44,467 bases of DNA from CALJTV01 sp034433775. Lineage in GTDB: Bacteria; Chloroflexota; Dehalococcoidia; GIF9; UBA5629. The position numbers were made by a program, and so were the translations under genes. Numbering within the stretch: position 1 is the stretch's first letter; every line of letters starts with the position of its first letter. The notes under the pieces are model-generated. The model was given only the letters and a program-made list of their open reading frames with translations, was not told where the DNA came from and ran no database searches. Of the stretch, positions 23,508-31,869 are shown one piece after another. The stretch spans positions 1-44,467 of the forward strand of contig DAOUAI010000037.1 of the NCBI GenBank assembly GCA_034433775.1, in the 5' to 3' direction.

Positions 23508-23927
23508 ATGACGAACAGTCAACAAAGCAAGGGAGTATACGTGATCCAGGTGGCATCCAGGCTTACCGGGATGCACCCACAAACGCTGCGTAAGTATGAA
23601 AGGGCCGGCTTCCTAGCCCCGATGCGACATCGCAGGTTACGGCTGTATTCTGAAGAAGATATTGCCTTGCTTAAGATGATAAGAACCTTGGTAGAAGAAG
23701 GAGGCTTGAATCTGGCAGGTCTACATTTAGCCCTTAACACAAGAGCAAAACTTTTGGAATTAAAAGAAATGGTAGATACAATGGCTGCCATAGAACACGG
23801 ATTCAAACAACAAATTACAGTCCTTGTAGACGAAATACTCAGGGCACTGGAAACATGTGCTCCTGCTAAAGCTTACCGTAGCAGACTGACATCAACTAAA
23901 AGAAGTGGAGGAGGAGATGAACATTAA
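23508..23927 (+). CDS. hspR: MerR-family heat-shock repressor HspR
   Basis: A 139-residue MerR-type regulator with an N-terminal winged helix (YVIQVASRLTGMHPQTLRKYERAGFLAPMRHRRLRLYSEEDIALL) and a helical dimerisation segment after residue 70. Placement directly upstream of clpB and the HAIR-like operator make HspR the best name. The longer frame from 23475 is rejected: ATG 23508 has AAGAGG seven bases upstream and lies downstream of the predicted transcript start. The 3' end overlaps clpB by 11 nt. HspR family members repress chaperone genes, often with DnaK as co-repressor; no dnaK is in the window. Confidence 0.9.
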   Translation: MTNSQQSKGVYVIQVASRLTGMHPQTLRKYERAGFLAPMRHRRLRLYSEEDIALLKMIRTLVEEGGLNLAGLHLALNTRAKLLELKEMVDTMAAIEHGFKQQITVLVDEILRALETCAPAKAYRSRLTSTKRSGGGDEH

Positions 23928-26517
23928 CAAACTTACTGAAAAAGCACAAGAGGCTTTGCTTTCGGCACAAAAGCTTGCTGAAGAATTCAACCACGCTCAG
24001 GTCGATGCGGAGCACCTGCTTTATGCACTTGTGACACAGGAGGGCGGCATAGTCCCTGACATCCTATCTAAACTTGGCGTGGACACGAATTTAGTAAAAA
24101 AACAGCTTGAGAACGAGTTAGCACGTCTAACAAAAGCTTACGGTGCTGTACAACTCTATATATCACCGCGCCTTAAACAAGTGCTTGACGAAGCAGAAAA
24201 AGAGGCCAACAAGTTTAAGGATGAGTATATAAGCACCGAACATTTATTGTTGGCAATTATAGACACAGACAGTGGAAATGTAGCACGCATTCTAAAATCA
24301 AACGGGCTAACGAAAGACCGAGTCTATCAAGCTTTAGCGACCATACGGGGAGGGCACAGAGTCACAGACCAAAATCCCGAAGGTAAATACCAAGCTCTGG
24401 AAAAATACGGACGCGATCTCACAGAAATCGCACGCCGGGGCAAATTAGACCCCGTTATCGGCCGCGATGAGGAAATCAGGCGAGTAATACAAGTGCTGTC
24501 ACGAAGAACAAAGAACAATCCGGTGCTTATAGGGGAGCCAGGTGTGGGCAAAACAGCTATTGTTGAAGGACTGGCCCAACGCATAATACGTGGTGATGTG
24601 CCGGAAGGACTTAAGAATAAGCGTATCGTAGCTCTGGATATGGGGGCACTGATAGCTGGGGCAAAGTACCGCGGCGAGTTTGAGGACCGACTAAAAGCGG
24701 TACTCAAGGAAATCCAGCAGTCTGAAGGAGAAATCATTTTGTTCATTGACGAACTCCATACGGTGGTTGGTGCCGGCGCTGCCGAAGGTGCTATAGATGC
24801 CTCAAACATGCTGAAGCCGATGTTGGCTCGCGGCGAACTGCACTGTATCGGCGCTACCACACTGGACGAGTACCGCAAATACATAGAAAAGGATGCTGCG
24901 TTAGAACGAAGATTCCAACCCATCATGATAAGCGAACCTTCTGTAGAAGATACGATCTCTATTCTGCGCGGGCTGAAAGAGCGTTATGAAGTACACCATG
25001 GCGTGCGCATAAAAGACTCAGCTTTAGTAGCTGCCGCCGTGCTTTCCAATCGATACATATCAGACCGCTTTCTACCTGACAAAGCCATAGATTTGGTTGA
25101 CGAAGCGGCAGCTAAACTTAGGACGGAGATCGATAGCTTGCCTGCGGAATTAGATGAAGTGGCTCGACGCATTATGCAGCTCGAAATAGAAAGAGAAGCT
25201 CTGCGGAAGGAAAACGACATTGCTTCCAAAGAAAGATTATCAAACCTAGAAAAAGAACTAGCAAATCTTAAAGAGGAAGAAAGACATCTCAGAGCACAGT
25301 GGCAAAAGGAAAAAGACGAGATACAAGAATTGCAACGTCTTAAAGAGAAAATAGAGCAGGTACGATACGAGATGGAAAAAGCAGAACGCTTAGCCGATTT
25401 TGAAAAAGCCGCCCAGCTTAAATATGGAACTCTTGTCGAGCTGGAAAAACAACTAAAGGAAAAGGAGGAAAAATTATCCGGCAGAAGTGGACAACGTCTG
25501 CTTAAGGAAGAAGTAGATGAAGAGGACATCGCTGAAGTGGTCAGCCGCTGGACAGGTGTGCCAGTAAGTCGTTTGCTTGAAGGCGAAATTCAAAAGCTAA
25601 TTCATATGGAAGAACGACTCCATAAGCGCGTTGTAGGGCAGGACAATGCTATTAAGGCAGTAGCTAATGTCATTCGTCGAGCTCGTGCCGGCATCCAGGA
25701 CCCGAACCGCCCACTGGGTAGTTTCATTTTCCTTGGTCCAACTGGTGTAGGTAAAACTGAATTGGCTCGAGCGCTGGCTGAATTCCTGTTCGATGATGAA
25801 AGAGCGATGGTTCGCCTCGACATGTCAGAGTACATGGAAAAACACACAGTATCACGACTCATAGGTGCCCCGCCGGGATATGTGGGATATGAAGAAGGTG
25901 GTCAACTTACTGAGGCTGTAAGACGCCGTCCTTATACTGTAATCCTGCTTGACGAAATAGAAAAGGCCCATCCCGATGTTTTTAACATACTATTGCAAAT
26001 ACTAGACGACGGGAGGTTGACAGACGGGCATGGTCGCACTATCGATTTCAAAAACACTGTATTGATCATGACCAGCAACTTAGGGAGCCAGTGGATTGTT
26101 GATCTTGGTCCAGGACAAGAGGCAGAAATACATCACCGAGTTATGGAAGCACTTAGGGCACAATTCCGCCCTGAATTCATTAACCGCATCGACGAGATAA
26201 TAATTTTCCATCCTCTTGATCGGGAGCATATCAAGAAGATCGTCGACTTGCAGCTAGACAATGTTAAGAGGCGACTTGCTGACCGCCATATAGACATCAG
26301 ACTCAGTGAAGCCGCCAAAGAGTTATTAATACGTGAAGGTTATGACCCATCATACGGAGCCCGTCCACTTAAACGCGCCATCCAACGCTTGATACTTGAC
26401 CCACTGGCTTTGAAAGTACTGGAAGGAGAGTTTAAAGACGGCGACATCGTTGAAATTGATGTAAAGGAAGGGAAAATGGCCTTCAGACGAAGCGGAACCA
26501 CAGTACCTGCGGTCTAA
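23917..26517 (+). CDS. clpB: ATP-dependent disaggregase ClpB
   Basis: An 866-residue Hsp100 chaperone that pulls apart protein aggregates with DnaK. It has the Clp N-domain repeats (residues 1-145), the first AAA+ module (GEPGVGKTA near 205, LFIDELHTVVGAG near 275), the coiled-coil middle domain (about 400-520, strongly charged) that separates ClpB from ClpA/ClpC, and the second AAA+ module (GPTGVGKTE near 610, ILLDEIEKAHPDV near 675). The start is ATG 23917, with GGAGG shortly upstream inside the hspR 3' end. Length is normal and no key motif is missing. Regulated with hspR from the promoter at 23441. Confidence 0.97.
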   Translation: MNINKLTEKAQEALLSAQKLAEEFNHAQVDAEHLLYALVTQEGGIVPDILSKLGVDTNLVKKQLENELARLTKAYGAVQLYISPRLKQVLDEAEKEANKFKDEYISTEHLLLAIIDTDSGNVARILKSNGLTKDRVYQALATIRGGHRVTDQNPEGKYQALEKYGRDLTEIARRGKLDPVIGRDEEIRRVIQVLSRRTKNNPVLIGEPGVGKTAIVEGLAQRIIRGDVPEGLKNKRIVALDMGALIAGAKYRGEFEDRLKAVLKEIQQSEGEIILFIDELHTVVGAGAAEGAIDASNMLKPMLARGELHCIGATTLDEYRKYIEKDAALERRFQPIMISEPSVEDTISILRGLKERYEVHHGVRIKDSALVAAAVLSNRYISDRFLPDKAIDLVDEAAAKLRTEIDSLPAELDEVARRIMQLEIEREALRKENDIASKERLSNLEKELANLKEEERHLRAQWQKEKDEIQELQRLKEKIEQVRYEMEKAERLADFEKAAQLKYGTLVELEKQLKEKEEKLSGRSGQRLLKEEVDEEDIAEVVSRWTGVPVSRLLEGEIQKLIHMEERLHKRVVGQDNAIKAVANVIRRARAGIQDPNRPLGSFIFLGPTGVGKTELARALAEFLFDDERAMVRLDMSEYMEKHTVSRLIGAPPGYVGYEEGGQLTEAVRRRPYTVILLDEIEKAHPDVFNILLQILDDGRLTDGHGRTIDFKNTVLIMTSNLGSQWIVDLGPGQEAEIHHRVMEALRAQFRPEFINRIDEIIIFHPLDREHIKKIVDLQLDNVKRRLADRHIDIRLSEAAKELLIREGYDPSYGARPLKRAIQRLILDPLALKVLEGEFKDGDIVEIDVKEGKMAFRRSGTTVPAV

Positions 26518-26544
26518 ACACTACAGTCGTGCTGCGGTGATAAT

Positions 26545-27543
26545 TCACTCACTGGCATAAACACCAGCCTTAACAGCTTCGACTATACCCTGCTTGGCAG
26601 ATAGATAGGCAAGGTAAATAGCATTCCTGATAGCCCTTGCCCGACTGCGCCCGTGAGCTATAACGATATTGCCCTCTAATCCCAGAAGACAGGCACCCCC
26701 ATATTCCTTATAATCCAGCTTCTTCACCACAGAAGATAACTGGACATACTGAGCGAGAGCAGGTCCTGTCAGATAGCGGTCAATGTGTGCTGCCTCCCCT
26801 AATTTCAGTAGCTCCTGAACAACCTCCGAATACCCCTCGATCGTCTTGATCAGTACATTGCCAGTAAAACCATCAGTAACAACTATGTCAGCCTTACCAC
26901 GCAACACATCGAACCCTTCTATGTTACCGATAAAGTTCAAGGCAGTCCTCCTCAGCATCTGATGAGCTTCTCGTGCCAGATTACTACCTTTAAGCTCTTC
27001 TTCACCCACATTCAACAGTCCTACTCGGGGTGAATCGATTTCTAAAACGTGTGTTGCTAATATGTTGGCAAGCTGTGCAAATTGTACTAAAAATATCGGC
27101 TTGCAGTTGACATTGACACCCACATCGATGATAAGAGTCGGCTGTGGCTGATTAAGGTCAGCCACAGCACAAACAGCCATCCTTTCTATACCGGGCACCA
27201 TCTTTAGGTTAAGAAAAGAGGCTACTACTATAGCACCTGTGCTTCCGGCAGAGACAAACCCATCAACAGCGCCATCTCGTACCAACCTGACACCGACAAC
27301 TATAGACGAATTTGGCTTGCTCTGAACAGCTTGTATTGGTTCCTCATCCCCCCGCACAACCTCCGTAGCATCGGCAATAGTTATGCCCGAACGCCTTGAA
27401 TATCGCCGCAAGAGCATTTCTAAGATCGCCTTCCTGCCCACCAGCACTATCTCCACCGGATATTCTCTCACTGCCTCAATAGCACCCCTTACTATCTCAC
27501 GCGGGGCATAATCTCCACCTTCAGCGTCAACAGCGATTATCAT
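26545..27543 (-). CDS. plsX: Phosphate acyltransferase PlsX
   Basis: A 332-residue enzyme that makes acyl-phosphate from acyl-ACP for membrane phospholipid synthesis. Signatures are MIIAVDAEGGDYAPREIVRGA (usually DAMGGD, so Met is replaced by Glu here), GFVSAGSTGAIVVASFLNLKMVPGIERMA, LLNVGEEELKGSNLAREAHQML, ADIVVTDGFTGNVLIKTIEG and YKEYGGACLLGLEGNIVIAHGRS. TAGGAA lies before ATG 27543 and a promoter is visible upstream. It is convergent with clpB (27-bp gap) and divergent from hypA. No other lipid gene is adjacent. Confidence 0.95.
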   Translation of the reverse strand: MIIAVDAEGGDYAPREIVRGAIEAVREYPVEIVLVGRKAILEMLLRRYSRRSGITIADATEVVRGDEEPIQAVQSKPNSSIVVGVRLVRDGAVDGFVSAGSTGAIVVASFLNLKMVPGIERMAVCAVADLNQPQPTLIIDVGVNVNCKPIFLVQFAQLANILATHVLEIDSPRVGLLNVGEEELKGSNLAREAHQMLRRTALNFIGNIEGFDVLRGKADIVVTDGFTGNVLIKTIEGYSEVVQELLKLGEAAHIDRYLTGPALAQYVQLSSVVKKLDYKEYGGACLLGLEGNIVIAHGRSRARAIRNAIYLAYLSAKQGIVEAVKAGVYASE

Positions 27544-27584
27544 TGCTTATTCCTAAATATAGTTCTATAAAACAGTGGTAACAG

Positions 27585-27613
27585 AATTTAGTCCTTCCGC
27601 TTAGTTTTGTCAA
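27585..27613 (-). promoter_or_regulatory. Candidate promoter for plsX
   Basis: On the minus strand TTGACA (27613-27608) and TAAATT (27590-27585) are separated by 17 bp. The leader to plsX would be about 35 nt. Confidence 0.55.
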
Positions 27614-27705
27614 GGGCGAAAGATACTTAGAAATGGCTTTGAGCTACCCGGTTGGCATCTGACAATGCCCAACAACTTGCAGAATCGCTATAAAAATTTT
27701 CACTT

Positions 27706-27734
27706 TTGAAAGATAAAGGCTAAAAGCTTATAAT
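27706..27734 (+). promoter_or_regulatory. Candidate promoter for hypAB
   Basis: TTGAAA (27706-27711) and TATAAT (27729-27734) are separated by 17 bp. The predicted start near 27741 gives a leader of about 29 nt and falls in a 14-bp palindrome. Confidence 0.65.
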
Positions 27735-27738
27735 TCAT

Positions 27739-27752
27739 AAAGAGATCTCTTT
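27739..27752. promoter_or_regulatory. 14-bp palindrome at the hypA transcription start
   Basis: AAAGAGATCTCTTT is a perfect palindrome directly after the -10 of the hypAB promoter. This position suits an operator. It could instead be chance in AT-rich DNA. It lies within the 226-bp plsX-hypA gap, which holds the two divergent promoters and no gene. Confidence 0.45.
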
Positions 27753-27769
27753 TCAATACTGAAAACATA

Positions 27770-28111
27770 GTGCACGAACTAGCGATAACTCAAAATATAC
27801 TTGGCATTGCCGTGGCAGAAGCTGAAACTGCACAGGCTAGCCGTATTACAAAAATAAGGCTTATAATTGGAGAACTGTCAGGAGTCGTTGGTGAATGCGT
27901 ACAGTTCTACTTCGATTTCCTGAAGAAGGATAGTATTGCTGAAAATGCGACCATCGATTTTGAAATCGTACCGGCTGAACTAAATTGTCGCAACTGCCAA
28001 ACGAGCTTCAAGCTTGAAGACTCTAACTGGACATGTCCGAACTGCGGCAGCACTAGCCTCGAGATAACAGGAGGGCAGAGCTGCTTTATAGAAAGCATAG
28101 AGGTCGAATAA
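27770..28111 (+). CDS. hypA: Hydrogenase nickel-insertion protein HypA
   Basis: A 113-residue zinc- and nickel-binding protein that delivers nickel to the hydrogenase large subunit with HypB. The MHE N-terminus with nickel-ligand His2 is present. The zinc motif is CRNC (CRNCQTSFKLED) with CPNC (WTCPNCGSTSLEI), two CxxC pairs. The start is GTG at 27770 with no clear ribosome binding site; the short leader may allow initiation without one. hypB begins on the base after the stop. These genes lie 5.9 kb from the other hyp genes, on the opposite strand. Confidence 0.94.
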   Translation: MHELAITQNILGIAVAEAETAQASRITKIRLIIGELSGVVGECVQFYFDFLKKDSIAENATIDFEIVPAELNCRNCQTSFKLEDSNWTCPNCGSTSLEITGGQSCFIESIEVE

Positions 28112-28771
28112 ATGAGGATAAGAGTTCTAAAAAACATCACCAGCGCCAACGATGCCATAGCAGCCCAGAATAAAGACTTGCTCGATAGTTACCACATCAT
28201 TGCCATCAACCTGATGTCATCTCCTGGCGCCGGCAAGACCAGCGTGATTTTACAGACAATACAATATCTCCGCAATAAACTCCGATTTGCGGTTATTGAA
28301 GGTGACATCGCTTCAAAAATAGATGCAGACAAAATAGACAAGCAAGGAATTCCCGTTGTTCAAATCAACACTGGTGGCGGTTGTTCCTTGGAAGCCCACA
28401 TGATCACATCGGCGCTAAAGAAGCTCCCTTTGAAAAATATTGATTTACTATTCATCGAAAATGTGGGTAACCTTGTTTGCCCCGCTGGGTTTGCCCTCGG
28501 AGAGCACAAGAAGGTCGTGATCTCGAGTATTGCTGAAGGCGATGACAAACCAATCAAGTACCCCATAATGTTTTCCTTGGCCGATGCCGTGGTAATAAAC
28601 AAAATAGATTTGCTACCTCTTCAGGAATTCGATTTAGTCGGCTTCCGCAAGAAGATCACCGATCTTAACCCTGAGACCACAATCTTCGAAGTCTCATGTA
28701 AAAGCGGGGAAGGCATCGATAATTGGTGTTCCTGGGTACTGAGGCAAGTGCAGAATCGCTCTAAAATCTAA
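28112..28771 (+). CDS. hypB: Hydrogenase nickel-insertion GTPase HypB
   Basis: A 219-residue SIMIBI-class GTPase that powers nickel insertion. Walker A is MSSPGAGKTSVI near residue 36. Other motifs are VIEGDIASKIDADKI, INTGGGCSLEAHMI, LLFIENVGNLVCPAGFALGEHKK and the guanine-specificity motif VVINKIDLLPL. It lacks the His-rich or CxxCGC N-terminal metal store of some HypB proteins. The stop of hypA and this ATG are directly adjacent (TAAATG). It is convergent with tupC. Confidence 0.95.
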   Translation: MRIRVLKNITSANDAIAAQNKDLLDSYHIIAINLMSSPGAGKTSVILQTIQYLRNKLRFAVIEGDIASKIDADKIDKQGIPVVQINTGGGCSLEAHMITSALKKLPLKNIDLLFIENVGNLVCPAGFALGEHKKVVISSIAEGDDKPIKYPIMFSLADAVVINKIDLLPLQEFDLVGFRKKITDLNPETTIFEVSCKSGEGIDNWCSWVLRQVQNRSKI

Positions 28772-28826
28772 AAAATTGATGACTCATCGCAACCGAATCA
28801 CTGCCATGGAAAAGTGAAAATGGTTA

Positions 28827-29903
28827 TTACCGCTTTATAATATGTACCGCACTAGCTTTGAAACTAGCGTAGACATCTACCCCCGGCTCGATACCCATAT
28901 CTTCAGCCGATTTTTTTGTTAATACCCCAAGCAATGTAAAACCGCAATCTACTTCGGCCCTGACCAGTGCACCCACAGTAGCCATTCTGGTTATTTTACC
29001 TCGGAATACATTCCTGGCACTTGACAGTTCCTTCACTCGAGCAAATGTAATATCTTCGGGCCTGATAATCGCCCACACCAAATCGCCAACATTGCACGAT
29101 GTCACCACTTCAAAAGTAACCTCGCCAACGCTTATAGTAGCTAAGTCTCCATTCTTTTCTGTCACAATACCACTTAAAATATTTTCGACGCCTACGAACT
29201 CAGCTATCTCCTTGCTCGCTGGCAAACAAAAAATTTCGACCGTACTCCCTATCTGCAACAATCGCCCACCCATCAACACACCGATACGGTTTGCGAGGCG
29301 TTGCCCCTGCACCATATCATGCGTAGCCATTATAATAGTCATCTTGCGTGACTCGATAAATCGAGCCAATATAGCCTCTATCTTGGCACCGGAGACGGGG
29401 TCTAGATTAGCCGTTGGTTCGTCCAGAAACAGCACTTCTGGCCCTGTAACTAGCGCCCGAGCTAAAGCCACTAACTGCATCTCACCGCCGGAGAGAGTTT
29501 TAGCTTCCCTGTCAGCATAATCAGCTATACCCACGAGTTCCAGAATATATTCAGTTTTTTCACGTACTAATTTTGATGCTTCGCCCCTCCACTTGAGCCC
29601 ATAAGCGATGTTATCCCTTACACTACCGGAAAAGACTATGGGTTTTTGTAATACAAAAGACATCTTGCGTCTTACTTGTAGCCTTAAACGTTCAGAAAAC
29701 GTAACATTGACTCCTTTGAAATAAAGTTCACCACTAGATGGCTTTTCCAAAAGGTCAAGCAATCTAAGAAGTGTGGTCTTGCCAGCACCACGAGGTCCGA
29801 TTAAGCAGAACACGTCCCCTTCGCATATCTGCAGGTCAATGCACTGCAATACTCGCTTGCCTTGGTAATCTTTTCCTAGTCCGCGAGCTTCAAGCACGAC
29901 CAT
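28827..29903 (-). CDS. tupC: Tungstate ABC transporter ATP-binding protein TupC
   Basis: A 358-residue ABC ATPase with Walker A GPRGAGKTT near residue 37, signature TLSGGEMQLVALARAL near residue 138 and Walker B EVLFLDEPTANLD. A C-terminal domain of about 120 residues (from about 235) resembles the MOP/TOBE ligand-sensing fold found in molybdate and tungstate transporters. It starts 2 bp after tupB. The tungstate assignment rests on TupA and the three-gene order; molybdate is an alternative. It energises uptake of the oxyanion through TupB. Confidence 0.88.
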   Translation of the reverse strand: MVVLEARGLGKDYQGKRVLQCIDLQICEGDVFCLIGPRGAGKTTLLRLLDLLEKPSSGELYFKGVNVTFSERLRLQVRRKMSFVLQKPIVFSGSVRDNIAYGLKWRGEASKLVREKTEYILELVGIADYADREAKTLSGGEMQLVALARALVTGPEVLFLDEPTANLDPVSGAKIEAILARFIESRKMTIIMATHDMVQGQRLANRIGVLMGGRLLQIGSTVEIFCLPASKEIAEFVGVENILSGIVTEKNGDLATISVGEVTFEVVTSCNVGDLVWAIIRPEDITFARVKELSSARNVFRGKITRMATVGALVRAEVDCGFTLLGVLTKKSAEDMGIEPGVDVYASFKASAVHIIKR

Positions 29904-29905
29904 CT

Positions 29906-30592
29906 CTACCTACGCTGCAGCCAGCCTATGAGCAAGTTCACCACTAGTGCTAGCGTCAGTAATATGACTCCCAGCGCCAGAGAAAGCTCAATATCGCCCT
30001 TGGACGATTCCAGCGATATAGCAGTGGTCAATGTTCGAGTAAAGCCTTTGATATTACCACCAACAATTATGGACAGCCCGACCTCTGAAATTGCCCGCCC
30101 GAAACACATTATCACCGCTGTCAATACCGCAAACCTTACTTCCTTGAGGGCAAGAATTAAGGCCTGAGTCTTGCTAGCACCCAGAGACATAGCAGTTTCA
30201 AATACAGAGCCATCGATACCACTCAAAGCGGAAATAGTGAGGCCAAGCATAATGGGCATTATTAGCAGAACCTGACCTACAACAATAGCTACCGGAGTAA
30301 ACAATAATCCTAGTTCACCCAGTGGTCCCGTTCGGGATAAAAGCACAAATACAAAGAGGCCGACAACAACGGTAGGAAAACTGTAGAATGTTTGTATGAT
30401 GTTAATAAGTACGTTTTTTCCGGGGAAATGACTAAAATGGATCAGACTGCCCAACGGCACACAAATTAACGCTGTAATGCTACAGGACGTGACAGAAATC
30501 GCCAGAGACCTCCTTGTTATCTCTACCACTTCTGGATCAAGGGATACGATAAGTTCTAGAGCCTTAATAAAAGCATGCCATAATTCGACCAA
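29906..30592 (-). CDS. tupB: Tungstate ABC transporter permease TupB
   Basis: A 228-residue integral membrane protein with about five to six hydrophobic segments, including ISVTSCSITALICVPLG, FPTVVVGLFVFVLLS and FTPVAIVVGQVLLIMPIMLG. The cytoplasmic EAA-like loop (ETAMSLGASKTQALILALKEV) contacts the ATPase. FGRAISEVGLSIIVGGNIKGFTRTLTTAI is typical of TupB rather than ModB. It lies 31 bp after tupA and 2 bp before tupC. Confidence 0.88.
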   Translation of the reverse strand: MVELWHAFIKALELIVSLDPEVVEITRRSLAISVTSCSITALICVPLGSLIHFSHFPGKNVLINIIQTFYSFPTVVVGLFVFVLLSRTGPLGELGLLFTPVAIVVGQVLLIMPIMLGLTISALSGIDGSVFETAMSLGASKTQALILALKEVRFAVLTAVIMCFGRAISEVGLSIIVGGNIKGFTRTLTTAISLESSKGDIELSLALGVILLTLALVVNLLIGWLQRR

Positions 30593-30623
30593 TCGATCTT
30601 TGCCTTACCTCCCTCTAAAGCAC

Positions 30624-31508
30624 TCACTGTATCTCAAATTCTGCTCCGGCACATGGTGTAAATAATCCTGTCCCATATTCGGCTACTCCATATTCACCGA
30701 TAAATTTTTGTATTTCCGGCGAGGTAAGGAAATTTATCAAGTTATTTGCTAGCTCGATATTAACCTTGGGACACTTTTCTGGACTTACCGCGATAACGGA
30801 ATAGACGTTAAGCAGTATAGCCCCCTTATCCACGAGAGGTACTAAGTCTAACTTCCCCTTGTATGCCAGAAAGGTCCCCATATCAGTAAGAGTATAAGCA
30901 TTCTTTTCGCTAGCCATAAGCAATGTCGGCCCCATACCTCGCCCAGCCTCGATATACCATGCCCCAGATTTTCTCACCATTTCATAGTCAAACCCGGCAG
31001 CCCTCCAGACTTCCTTTTCCTTGGCATGAGTCCCTGATTCATCTCCTCTAGAGACAAAACTGCCAGCCTTAGTCTCTATCAAATTTCTGAAAGCCTCCTC
31101 GGGGCTCAAGCCCTTAACATTTGCTGGGTCTTCCAGCGGACCAACAAGAAGGAAGTGGCTATAAGCGAAGGGAATTCGGTTTACCCCGTACCCATCAGCC
31201 ACAAATTTCTCCTCTCGGGCTTTATCGTGAGTAACAATAACATCCACATCACACCGTTTTCCATACTCAAAAGCTATCCCGGTCCCAGCATACAGGATAT
31301 CCAACTCCAGTTTATATTGCTTCTCAAACATCGGCTCCAGATGCTCCCACAACCCCGTATCACAAAGACTGGTAGTGGTAGCCAGTCTTACTCTTTCCAC
31401 AGGTGGAAGTAGTGGTGTCCTTGCTGCAGATGTTGTACATCCCACAACAAATAGGCTCATCACCACACCAAGCATAAGAAACTGTTTGCTAATTGAGGGT
31501 TTCGTCAT
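30624..31508 (-). CDS. tupA: Tungstate-binding lipoprotein TupA
   Basis: A substrate-binding protein of about 294 residues. The N-terminus is a lipoprotein signal (FLMLGVVMSLFVVGC, Cys at about 25). The oxyanion-binding motif TTTSLCDTGL is the hallmark of TupA. Further family features are DVDVIVTHDKAREEKFVADGYG, FVSRGDESGTHAKEKEVWRAAG and YTLTDMGTFLAYKG. I chose ATG 31508; the open frame also allows TTG 31538. Tungstate uptake fits organisms with tungsten-containing formate dehydrogenase or aldehyde oxidoreductase. The gene is preceded by a leader of about 250 nt holding a cofactor-riboswitch candidate. Confidence 0.9.
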   Translation of the reverse strand: MTKPSISKQFLMLGVVMSLFVVGCTTSAARTPLLPPVERVRLATTTSLCDTGLWEHLEPMFEKQYKLELDILYAGTGIAFEYGKRCDVDVIVTHDKAREEKFVADGYGVNRIPFAYSHFLLVGPLEDPANVKGLSPEEAFRNLIETKAGSFVSRGDESGTHAKEKEVWRAAGFDYEMVRKSGAWYIEAGRGMGPTLLMASEKNAYTLTDMGTFLAYKGKLDLVPLVDKGAILLNVYSVIAVSPEKCPKVNIELANNLINFLTSPEIQKFIGEYGVAEYGTGLFTPCAGAEFEIQ

Positions 31509-31663
31509 CCTATGCTTCTTTCGTCTTTTGTGCCACAACCCAAACTCAAGATTAACATATTAGTAGGAGTGAATAACTCATCAGCAGATTAAAGAGAGGA
31601 CACAAAAGAAATCTGAACGCGGCAGACAATCAGCCTTTTCAATGCAAACTCTCCTTTCCAAAC

Positions 31664-31744
31664 ATGGGAGGCATCACCGTTTCCAGTGACACCCTATCGG
31701 CCTTCGCCCATAGGCTAACCTTTAGGGCACAAAGCTCGGAAAGC
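31664..31744 (-). ncRNA. Candidate molybdenum/tungsten-cofactor (Moco/Tuco) riboswitch in the tupABC leader
   Basis: Read on the minus strand, the leader contains TTCCGAGC near its 5' end. It then has the two strands of a near-canonical tetraloop receptor, CCUAAA (31726-31721) and UAUGG (31712-31708). A six-base-pair hairpin capped by a GAAA tetraloop follows (31689-31674), and the segment ends GATGCCTCCC. A GNRA loop with an 11-nt-type receptor and a terminal GCCTCCC is, as I recall, the layout of the Moco RNA motif, of which Tuco is the tungsten variant. Position before a tungstate transporter supports it. I could not run a covariance model. Confidence 0.6.
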
Positions 31745-31762
31745 TTGTCTCCAGCGCGCAAT

Positions 31763-31791
31763 ATTATACCAGCCAATAATCAAATTAACAA
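31763..31791 (-). promoter_or_regulatory. Promoter for tupABC
   Basis: On the minus strand TTGTTA (31791-31786) and TATAAT (31768-31763) are separated by 17 bp. The predicted start near 31756 is just upstream of the riboswitch candidate and about 250 nt before tupA. Confidence 0.65.
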
Positions 31792-31801
31792 TGTGCGGAG
31801 C

Positions 31802-31830
31802 TTGACAGCAGGAACATCGCAACTTATACT
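31802..31830 (+). promoter_or_regulatory. Promoter for the trp operon
   Basis: TTGACA (31802-31807) and TATACT (31825-31830) are separated by 17 bp. The predicted start near 31837 precedes the T-box leader. Its -35 lies only 10 bp from the -35 of the divergent tup promoter. Confidence 0.75.
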
Positions 31831-31869
31831 ATTTAACCAAAAAGAATATTGCAAAGGCTGCGAACGAGA

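Noticed and set aside
24327..26318. Minus-strand frames (up to 199 residues) opposite clpB
   Set aside because: Serine- and arginine-rich shadows of a highly conserved gene.
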